Virus record (IMG/VR): IMGVR_UViG_3300033153_003192
Coordinates: 1-33,693 of that record
Reading direction: 5' to 3' (one strand)
Source: a virus
Length of the DNA: 33,693 nt
Shown one piece after another: positions 28,131 through 33,693 of the stretch. A program made the translations under genes and the position numbers. The notes under the pieces are model-generated. The model was not told where the DNA came from and made no database searches. It saw only the letters and a list, made by a program, of their open reading frames with translations. How positions within the stretch are numbered: the first letter of the stretch is position 1; each line of letters starts with the position of its first letter.

Positions 28131-28676
28131 TTAATTCTCCAAATACCAATTTGTGCCATTGGTTATAAAATTTAATACTTCTCCGTCAAGTAGCAAATCT
28201 TGACTAGTTTCTCCAACAACTAACTCACTGTCGAAAGGTAAAATATTGACAACATTTGCTGATGTGTCTATCTTTGTTATTCCTATTCTGTAAGACCTGC
28301 TGTTATCTAAACATAAAGAAGGGTCTGGCAAAGTTATGTCTCTGTCTCCACCAGTAGCATCAACTAAAACAGATTGAGACTCAGGGTCTAAGGCTGAATT
28401 TATATTAACACTTATTATTAAAGTTGTCGATATTGTTTGATCTAAAATAAGAATTGCATTATTAACAGAGTCTGAACCATCAATAAAGTTTGTATCACTT
28501 GGAATAATATAAGTTCCATCTTCATTAAGTTCAATCGCAATTATCATATTACTTACGATAAGACTAAGGTCTTCATCTTGAGCAAACAAGCGTTCAAACT
28601 CCTTAATCGACCTTTGGTCTGGAAGAAACTTTGCTAAGTCTGCTCTTGTTAATAATAACTTATCAAATTTAGGCAT
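28131..28676 (-). CDS. Tail protein, N-terminal attachment domain plus beta domain
   Basis: 181 residues. The start DKLLLTRADLAKFLPDQRSI followed by KEFERLF is a short helical motif shared by many podovirus proteins encoded after the gp10-like gene; I take it as an attachment segment to the tail. The rest is beta-rich with a fibre-tip-like end: RSYRIGITKIDTSANVVNIL and LLLDGEVLNFITNGTNWYLE. In P22 the tail needle gp26 occupies this slot, though that protein is a coiled coil and this one is not. It overlaps the gp10-like stop by eight bases. Confidence 0.68.
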   Translation of the reverse strand: MPKFDKLLLTRADLAKFLPDQRSIKEFERLFAQDEDLSLIVSNMIIAIELNEDGTYIIPSDTNFIDGSDSVNNAILILDQTISTTLIISVNINSALDPESQSVLVDATGGDRDITLPDPSLCLDNSRSYRIGITKIDTSANVVNILPFDSELVVGETSQDLLLDGEVLNFITNGTNWYLEN

Positions 28677-30075
28677 TTAATGGCTCAATTCTTGCTTCTA
28701 GTCTTGCTATTGATATGTGAGTATCACTATCACCACTAAATCGCTGAAGCCTCATATTTGCCATACTTCCTTGAAATAACCAAACTAATCTTTTTAGTGT
28801 CTCGTTTTCATTACCTGCTTTTATTGAAGCTTGTGAAGTGAATGTTAAACCATCTAAACTATAACTTGTTGAAATTGTTGGAGTTATTCCATTTGCAACT
28901 CGACCAGTTAAAGCGACTAATTCCATTTGATGAATTATTGCACCTCTGCTCTCATTATATAGAATTGTTGTTGTGAATTCCCACGATACTTTATCACCGT
29001 AATGAGTAGAAATTGAATCATCTAAATAACCGTATTTGAAACTATTAGTGTCTCCAACGTGCCATTTGTCATATACGAATACTAAATTTTTACCACGATA
29101 GATAGAATCTCCATCTGACCCGCTTGATAAAATGCTCCATACCGGTGTTCCTAAAACTTGACTGGCATTGCCATAATAAACAAGCGTTTTAGTTGGTAAG
29201 TGAATCAATAATTGTTCGTGTCCTTTATCAACTTTAGCTTCGACAATAACTTGATTTAATTCCGCTTCTGTGAACTCTAACAAGACTTGGTCAACTTCTC
29301 TTGTAGATATTTTAACTGTTGTTGCGTTATTTCCTAACCATATAGCCGGAGCTTCATTAGGCCCACCACCAAGAAAAGCGATTGATTGTAAAAATACAGC
29401 ACTTGCGTGAGTTCCTATACAACCTCTATCTATAATTGCACTTGCTATTCTCTGGAAAGGGAATCCACTTGTTCCAATATTAGCAAATACTTCAATTGAA
29501 TATCTATTTAGTGCATATATTTCGTTTCTTAGTTTCAATAAACCATTAACGGGATCTGGTGAAGCTTCCGCGCTTCCATATTTTAAAGGATTAACTTGAG
29601 TCGGATCACTCAACTCTGTAACAACTAGAAATTCTCCATCTGTTGTCATAAAATAGCCATCAACCCAAACAACATCAAGAACTTCTCCTAAGTCTGGGTC
29701 TGTTACTTGCACAAATGTTGAGTTATCCCAATAAAATAAATCCTCATTGCTTGCTATCGCTAATCTATCAAAAGAATAATCCATTGTGACGTTTTTACCA
29801 TCATCTCCAACTTCACCGATAACGATATAAGTACCGTTTGTGGCTATCTTTATTAGTTTACTGCCCATTACTCTATAATAAGCACCATCCCAATTAATAC
29901 CGCCTCTGTCTGTTCCCTCGGTAGTTACTCCAAACTCTACAATTCCATCTGCCGGTCTTAAATAACCTTTTGATATGCCTTGTTCTTTTGGTACGGGTAT
30001 AAAGTTTAGTGGGTATGCTGTGCGAAAGTCTGGTGCATCGTCGGTATAAATACCATTTAGGACATTAATTTGCAT
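28669..30075 (-). CDS. Tail hub / DNA-stabilisation protein (P22 gp10 type)
   Basis: 468 residues against about 472 in P22 gp10, which with gp4 and gp26 seals the filled head. The N-terminus LNGIYTDDAPDFRTAYPLNF then IPVPKEQGISKGYLRPADGI is characteristic. A long beta-propeller-like middle follows (LAIASNEDLFYWDNSTFVQV; RIASAIIDRGCIGTHASAVF), with a C-terminal beta domain containing SVSSTS-like strands and ending ISIARLEARIEPL. Position after the gp4-like gene matches P22 apart from the small HExxH gene between them. Confidence 0.9.
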   Translation of the reverse strand: MQINVLNGIYTDDAPDFRTAYPLNFIPVPKEQGISKGYLRPADGIVEFGVTTEGTDRGGINWDGAYYRVMGSKLIKIATNGTYIVIGEVGDDGKNVTMDYSFDRLAIASNEDLFYWDNSTFVQVTDPDLGEVLDVVWVDGYFMTTDGEFLVVTELSDPTQVNPLKYGSAEASPDPVNGLLKLRNEIYALNRYSIEVFANIGTSGFPFQRIASAIIDRGCIGTHASAVFLQSIAFLGGGPNEAPAIWLGNNATTVKISTREVDQVLLEFTEAELNQVIVEAKVDKGHEQLLIHLPTKTLVYYGNASQVLGTPVWSILSSGSDGDSIYRGKNLVFVYDKWHVGDTNSFKYGYLDDSISTHYGDKVSWEFTTTILYNESRGAIIHQMELVALTGRVANGITPTISTSYSLDGLTFTSQASIKAGNENETLKRLVWLFQGSMANMRLQRFSGDSDTHISIARLEARIEPLNA

Positions 30076-30077
30076 TG

Positions 30078-30425
30078 TTAGCCTTTTATTTCTTTACACT
30101 TACTAAAAATCGTATCTGTTAAGTAAGGGAGTATCTCACAGTCTGTGTCAAGTGTCTGTCCTATTAGGTAAAAAGTAAACAATGAGGCGTGAACACACTC
30201 GTGTACTATGTCAGCATCTCTATCCCTAAAGCTTCCTATTAATATAAGCGATTGCCCGTCACTTTCAACGACACTGCATCGACCACCGTCTGTGCTTATA
30301 TCTCTTTCTGCTCCAAAATGTTTTAATGCTTTACTATAATCTTCTCTGTTGGTAAAATAGTAATAGTGCATATTAACGACCTCGACCCAGAAGTAACTTT
30401 TTTTTAATAGTTTTTTAACTTTCAT
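30078..30425 (-). CDS. Small protein with an HExxH motif between gp4 and gp10 homologues
   Basis: 115 residues if the ATG at 30425 is used (TAATG coupling to the gp4-like gene). A second ATG at 30371 has a better site (GAGG eight bases upstream) and would give 97 residues. The protein contains DADIVHECVHASLFTFYLIG: an HECVH zinc-metallopeptidase-like motif in a helix, with further acidic residues (TDCEILPYLTD) that could be the third ligand. Such domains may process a virion protein or bind zinc structurally. P22 has no gene here. Function unknown. Confidence 0.65.
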   Translation of the reverse strand: MKVKKLLKKSYFWVEVVNMHYYYFTNREDYSKALKHFGAERDISTDGGRCSVVESDGQSLILIGSFRDRDADIVHECVHASLFTFYLIGQTLDTDCEILPYLTDTIFSKCKEIKG

Positions 30426-30904
30426 TATTCAAAGTCCAGTGTTCCATCTTGACCAACATCGAGCTTATCTTCTGCTGGTGGAAGGAAAGTTCTGCCCGTG
30501 TTTCTCCAGCTTTTGTTTCCTTGACCTGCTGGAAGTCTATTAAACTGCATATTGTTTGGCTCTGTGTGAAGCCCGAGTAATACATTATATGCTTGCTTTG
30601 CAGTAACTTTTGTTTCTCTTGAGACTGTTTTTCCTATTGCCGGAGCAAGTCTTACTGCTAAATTAGCGTAAATTGCTTCATTTGCTGAGTCTGGAACGTC
30701 TGTTGCTGTGTCTAATGAACTATCGTCTGGATTATCAGGTAGAGGATAGCTAACTCTTATTCCTTTGAAGTTCCAAGTAGCCATCATTGCATCAAGTTTT
30801 CTCAATGCTATTTTAAGCTGGTCGTCCGACAACGTGAAGTCGTAGTTAGCGTAACCTAGTTCTCCAAATGCTTCTTCACAAAATTGTTTTTTAGTCCAGC
30901 TCAT
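30425..30904 (-). CDS. Head-to-tail adaptor (P22 gp4 type)
   Basis: 159 residues, near the 166 of P22 gp4, which forms a ring under the portal. Landmarks: N-terminal TKKQFCEEAFGELGYANYDF, the central helix LKIALRKLDAMMATWNFKGI, then SANEAIYANLAVRLAPAIGK and TVSRETKVTAKQAYNVLL, ending with RLPAGQGNKSWRNTGRTFLP and an acidic tail. The pattern 'A...L..ld.mma.w...g..l.y' is typical of the gp4 family. P22 gp4 has been reported to have muramidase activity; catalytic residues cannot be judged here. Confidence 0.9.
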   Translation of the reverse strand: MSWTKKQFCEEAFGELGYANYDFTLSDDQLKIALRKLDAMMATWNFKGIRVSYPLPDNPDDSSLDTATDVPDSANEAIYANLAVRLAPAIGKTVSRETKVTAKQAYNVLLGLHTEPNNMQFNRLPAGQGNKSWRNTGRTFLPPAEDKLDVGQDGTLDFE

Positions 30905-30907
30905 AAT

Positions 30908-31207
30908 TTATCCTTCGTTTTCTTTTATCTTGTCATTGATTTTACCAAGAAGAGTAGAATCTTTTATATTTGATGGAAACTTAATCCCAAGTTCTTTTGC
31001 TTTGTCTTCCATCTCTTTTCTTGTCGGAGCTTTTGTTTCAATGTTAACATTATCTTCTCCATTTATAGCTTCATCGGCTTCAATAGGTGTTTTATAATAT
31101 CCGCCTTCTAAATGACTTTCGACATCATCTTCATCTACAACGATATAATCAACCATAACACCGTGAAGTTTCGTTATACCATTACCTGTATATAGCATTA
31201 CACTCAT
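30908..31207 (-). CDS. Small protein with C-terminal HeH/SAP-like motif
   Basis: 99 residues. The first half is a beta-rich head (MLYTGNGITKLHGVMVDYIV then VDEDDVESHLEGGYYKTPIE); the second is an acidic linker and a helix-extension-helix-type motif, TRKEMEDKAKELGIKFPSNI then DSTLLGKINDKI, similar to the LEM/SAP-like tails seen in several phage head-region proteins. Members are encoded beside coat and adaptor genes and may be minor head proteins. No enzymatic motif. Confidence 0.62.
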   Translation of the reverse strand: MSVMLYTGNGITKLHGVMVDYIVVDEDDVESHLEGGYYKTPIEADEAINGEDNVNIETKAPTRKEMEDKAKELGIKFPSNIKDSTLLGKINDKIKENEG

Positions 31208-31208
31208 A

Positions 31209-31265
31209 TTATTTCCTTTTCCCGTATGATTTTTTAGTCTTAGTCTTAGTTTTTCTACAAGCCAT
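31209..31265 (-). CDS. 18-aa Lys/Arg/Thr-rich micropeptide
   Basis: ATG at 31263-31265 with AAGGA six bases upstream; the stop is one base before the next ATG. MACRKTKTKTKKSYGKRK is strongly basic. Similar short basic genes also sit between other morphogenesis genes here (20022-20084). It may bind DNA in the head; coding status is by spacing only. Confidence 0.42.
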   Translation of the reverse strand: MACRKTKTKTKKSYGKRK

Positions 31266-31320
31266 TTTAAATCCTTGTTTCTGCTATCAAATCAACACCT
31301 CTAAAGATGCTCATATGATA

Positions 31321-31336
31321 AGGGGACGAATCCCCT
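31321..31336 (-). terminator. GC-rich hairpin after the decoration-protein gene
   Basis: On the leftward strand AGGGGA-TTCG-TCCCCT, a perfect 6-bp stem about 15 bases past the stop. The downstream bases TTATCATATG are not a U-run, so it is a poor intrinsic terminator. It more likely protects the 3' end of a capsid mRNA or partly attenuates. Confidence 0.5.
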
Positions 31337-31350
31337 CATTGATATTACTA

Positions 31351-32130
31351 TTATGCAATATCGCCTGTATTTGTCCATAACATTGTAACTGTACCTGTAA
31401 AAGTACCTGTTCCTGATGTGTGTGACGCATCATCATCTATTACAAAGTTAAGGAAAACATCACTTGCTGTTGCTGTTCCGTCAACAATTGTTGTTGCTGC
31501 CGATACTGCTCCTACTGCTGAAACATCTGCAATCGCTGTTGCAATTGGCACTGATGCCATAATATCCGCTTCTGTTCCAGTTAGTGTTGCACCTGTTGTA
31601 GCTGTAATACTACCAAGTGCAGTGTCACCATCATATGTTGCAATGATTGTTCCTGATACACCTAAAGTTAAGTCACCGTCGACAACACAACCAAGAAAGC
31701 TAATTGCACCTTCTGGTAAATCATAAAGTTTTGCAGTTCCACCATATTGTGCAACACCAGCGTCATCAGTGATTGTTACTGGAGTTGCCGTTAGAGTTAA
31801 TACAGTTTTATGAACAAACCCTTCATTGTACTCTACTGCTGCAACTGTAGCGCCATTTGATACACCAACGTTTGTAAGTGTTCCGTTTACATAAGTTACA
31901 AAATCTGAGCCTGCGTCAATTCTTACTTCCGTTGCTTCAGAAAAAGCAGCTGAAACATACTGCACATTTGCTTCTAGTGTTGCAAGAAGTTCCCATGCGT
32001 CTGGTTGAGTTGCTGAACTAGTGTTTTGAAAAACTTTTGCTCTTACTCCCGGAGAGAGTGCAGATATTTTATTACCTGCTACTACGTCAAGTGTTTTCGT
32101 TCCGTTTGGAAATATTTTATTTGCCATCAT
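31351..32130 (-). CDS. Probable capsid decoration protein
   Basis: 259 residues (MMANK; the second ATG at 32127 has slightly better spacing to AAAGG). Two Thr/Val/Gly-rich beta domains: an N-terminal one of about 85 residues (TLDVVAGNKISALSPGVRAK, FVTYVNG) and a second (TVLTLTATPVTITDDAGVAQ, GCVVDGDLTLGVSGT, then a strand-rich end TGTGTFTGTVTMLW). The product is encoded directly after the coat gene and followed by a hairpin like that of coat, suggesting it is made in amount. P22 itself has no decoration protein; related podoviruses do. The second half resembles uncharacterised structural proteins of marine podophages. Confidence 0.7.
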   Translation of the reverse strand: MMANKIFPNGTKTLDVVAGNKISALSPGVRAKVFQNTSSATQPDAWELLATLEANVQYVSAAFSEATEVRIDAGSDFVTYVNGTLTNVGVSNGATVAAVEYNEGFVHKTVLTLTATPVTITDDAGVAQYGGTAKLYDLPEGAISFLGCVVDGDLTLGVSGTIIATYDGDTALGSITATTGATLTGTEADIMASVPIATAIADVSAVGAVSAATTIVDGTATASDVFLNFVIDDDASHTSGTGTFTGTVTMLWTNTGDIA

Positions 32131-32149
32131 TTTACCTTTATTTATTGAA

Positions 32150-32162
32150 GGGGGAAACCCCT
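32150..32162 (-). terminator. GC-rich hairpin after the coat gene
   Basis: On the leftward strand GGGG-TTT-CCCC (plus one G-U), beginning seven bases past the coat stop, before the AAAGG site of the next gene. No U-run follows. Together with 31321-31336 it punctuates the coat/decoration transcripts. Confidence 0.5.
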
Positions 32163-32168
32163 CCTATG

Positions 32169-33437
32169 TTAAACAGTTTGTGCGAAAATCATAATCCCTG
32201 ACATCTCAGGTGCTTTGTTAACTACTCCAAACAATACATCCCAACGATACTTAGTTTTTTGAGTATTAATGTCAAATTGTTTCTGCATTACAACTTCGAT
32301 ACCGTTTTCAAGAGTAGCTCTTATTACTTTAGCGCCTGCCTCTGGGTCAATCGACAATCTTCCCGGTAAAATCTCAATAGCGTCTTTGTGCCAGAAAGGG
32401 TTAACTTTAGCAGTAACAATATTTAAGAATGCGATTGCTGCACCATTTGCCGGAGTTGCTGTAACATTTTGATATTGTTTTTCTGCATCTGTTGCACCTT
32501 GTGCTGAGATAATAGCAGGAGAAATTTTAACAGTACCTGTGCCACCTGAACCTGTCACAATTTCAATAATACGGAATGTTTTTAACTGCCCTGTATCTTC
32601 TTTAGTGATATGGTGAACAGAATTAACACCTGCTATTGTGAACGCGTCTCCAACTTTAACAGTGTTTCCGCCAACTGCAATAGAGATAGTTTGGTATCTG
32701 TTATCAACATTGTTTGTACCATTAGCGCCTGTGATTGTTGCTGCTGGTGTGTAATATTGGTCTGCTGCTGCCATTGTTACTGTTGTTGCTGTCGCTACTG
32801 CTAAACTTCCAGCGTAATCAAGTTTATTTGTTGTAAAACCTGCAACTGTCCCAACGTAAGAGCGCTCGTAAGCATTAATCGGCTTAGTGTTCATTGTTTC
32901 TCTAGCTGCTAAATTGCTTGCCATTCCGTTGTAATCTCTTGATGATAGAGCCATATATCTATCTTCCATTGTTACACCAAGTTCATTGAAAGAAGCATCT
33001 GCTTCTGCAACATCATCATATCCTGCTGCTGCTGCTGGTCTGGCTATTACAACTGTTCCCTGTTCTGTTGCTACTGTAGTAAGTGCTACATTAATATCAC
33101 TCGCTAGTTTTTGTGCAGCAGACGAACCTAAACGACCCTCTTGTAATTGGTCTCTTAATTCTTTAGCCGTTAATATTGCTGTTGAATGTTTTTGGAAACC
33201 GATAGAGGCTGGAACACTTAATTGTGTGTTATCTCCGAAGTTAGATGAAGCATCTGAGCCATCATAAGATTGCATAATGTAAGGCATAGGACGCCAAATT
33301 GTATCGTTTGCTCTCTCCATTGTTTGTTGATCAGTTGTGTACTTAGACACATTTCTTGACAATACTAACGCGTCCTCAAAGCCTTGACATAACTCTTCAA
33401 AAGCTACTACTTCTTCCTTACTGAAACCATTTGCCAT
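32169..33437 (-). CDS. Major capsid (coat) protein, P22 gp5 type
   Basis: 422 residues, near P22 coat at about 430; HK97-fold shell protein. Matching landmarks by position: ANDTIWRPMPYIMQSYDGSD near residue 45-60 (P22 'NTIWmPv'), TAKELRDQLQEGRLGSSAAQ (about 90-110), an inserted Ig-like domain with NVDNRYQTISIAVGGNTVKV, and near the C-terminus VNPFWHKDAIEILPGRL and YRWDVLFGV. The inserted domain is what P22 uses to stabilise its shell. The ATG follows AAAAGGATAAATC and starts three bases after the scaffold stop, the P22 scaffold-coat order. Expected to be the most abundant virion protein. Confidence 0.94.
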   Translation of the reverse strand: MANGFSKEEVVAFEELCQGFEDALVLSRNVSKYTTDQQTMERANDTIWRPMPYIMQSYDGSDASSNFGDNTQLSVPASIGFQKHSTAILTAKELRDQLQEGRLGSSAAQKLASDINVALTTVATEQGTVVIARPAAAAGYDDVAEADASFNELGVTMEDRYMALSSRDYNGMASNLAARETMNTKPINAYERSYVGTVAGFTTNKLDYAGSLAVATATTVTMAAADQYYTPAATITGANGTNNVDNRYQTISIAVGGNTVKVGDAFTIAGVNSVHHITKEDTGQLKTFRIIEIVTGSGGTGTVKISPAIISAQGATDAEKQYQNVTATPANGAAIAFLNIVTAKVNPFWHKDAIEILPGRLSIDPEAGAKVIRATLENGIEVVMQKQFDINTQKTKYRWDVLFGVVNKAPEMSGIMIFAQTV

Positions 33438-33440
33438 GAT

Positions 33441-33693
33441 TTATCCTTTTATTTTCTTTTTATAGGCTAACACTTTAGACATGTCGCCTGATTTTTCAGC
33501 TTCCTTGCGGAGTCTGCCTAACTCTTTTTCAGAGCCGCCAATATTTACGGTTTCTCCACCTGTGACTTTCTTATCAACATTTGGAGCTTTCTTTTTATGT
33601 GTTTTCAATTTAGTTCCCATTTCTGCAACTGCAAAAGCAAAATCTATTGGATCAGTGATTGCTGCAAGTTCTTTCGCTCTTTCTGGATTGCTA
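33441..33693 (-). CDS. Scaffolding protein, C-terminal part (continues from the window start)
   Basis: Continuation of the scaffold gene at 1-738 through the circular joint. The end of the protein reads SEKELGRLRKEAEKSGDMSK and VLAYKKKIKG, a basic helix-turn-helix-like tail as in P22 scaffold, where the C-terminal domain docks electrostatically on coat. The TAA (33441-33443) is followed by AAATC and the coat ATG. The first 112 bases of this piece (33582-33693) duplicate the window start. Confidence 0.87.
   Translation of the reverse strand, partial: SNPERAKELAAITDPIDFAFAVAEMGTKLKTHKKKAPNVDKKVTGGETVNIGGSEKELGRLRKEAEKSGDMSKVLAYKKKIKG
33582..33693. repeat. Terminal repeat, right copy (circular closure)
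   Basis: Identical to 1-112; see the left copy. Merging them restores the scaffold reading frame without a break. Confidence 0.95.

Noticed and set aside
1-33693. CRISPR array or anti-CRISPR-like solitary repeats
   Set aside because: No regularly spaced repeats of 23-40 bases were seen; the only long direct repeats are the end overlap and the 25-bp promoter pair.

Overview
The window is one complete, circularly assembled tailed-phage genome. The first 112 bases recur exactly as the last 112 (1-112 = 33582-33693), so the unique circle is about 33,581 bp and the ends fall by chance inside the scaffolding gene. It is AT-rich and tightly packed, with many ATGA, GTGA and TAATG gene overlaps. The virion genes are those of a P22-type podovirus, which points to a Gram-negative host. 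Low GC and AAGGA/GGAG ribosome sites would suit Campylobacterota, but the sequence does not prove that host.

Layout. Two transcription blocks diverge at about 7200-7320 and converge at about 19180. The leftward block runs from 7198 through the window ends to 19178. It starts with accessory genes (HNH/NUMOD endonuclease, YopX-like protein, small membrane and zinc peptides). Then come, in P22 order, small terminase, large terminase, portal, scaffold, coat, a probable decoration protein, gp4-like adaptor, gp10-like tail protein, two tail proteins, a gp14-like GNAT protein, three ejection proteins (gp7, gp20, gp16 positions), a tail fibre and a lysis region (coiled-coil membrane protein, DUF1353, 46-aa membrane peptide, M15 peptidase). 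Two almost identical promoters open the portal and gp14 modules.

The rightward block is the early/replication side. A 54-aa ribbon-helix-helix regulator comes first, then micropeptides, then a recombination set (Erf-type annealing protein, Gp157-like, DUF1367, possible SSB-like protein). Next is a ParB-like/PAPS-reductase-like pair resembling IbrB/IbrA, preceded by two structured RNA candidates. After it come a small wHTH protein, a RusA resolvase and an HNH nuclease, closed by an intrinsic terminator. A second rightward unit has a textbook promoter (TTTACT-N17-TATAAT) and a long structured leader ahead of a GIY-YIG nuclease, a replication-organiser-like protein and small genes.

No integrase, CI-like repressor, DNA polymerase, helicase, primase, tRNA or CRISPR array was recognised. 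The phage probably uses the host replisome together with its own recombination set, and I see no lysogeny module. The points most worth a second look are the RNA elements at 11265-11491 and 15706-15900. The two leaders can each fold into an H-type pseudoknot of nearly the same design: one lies before the ParB/PAPS-reductase pair, the other before the GIY-YIG gene.
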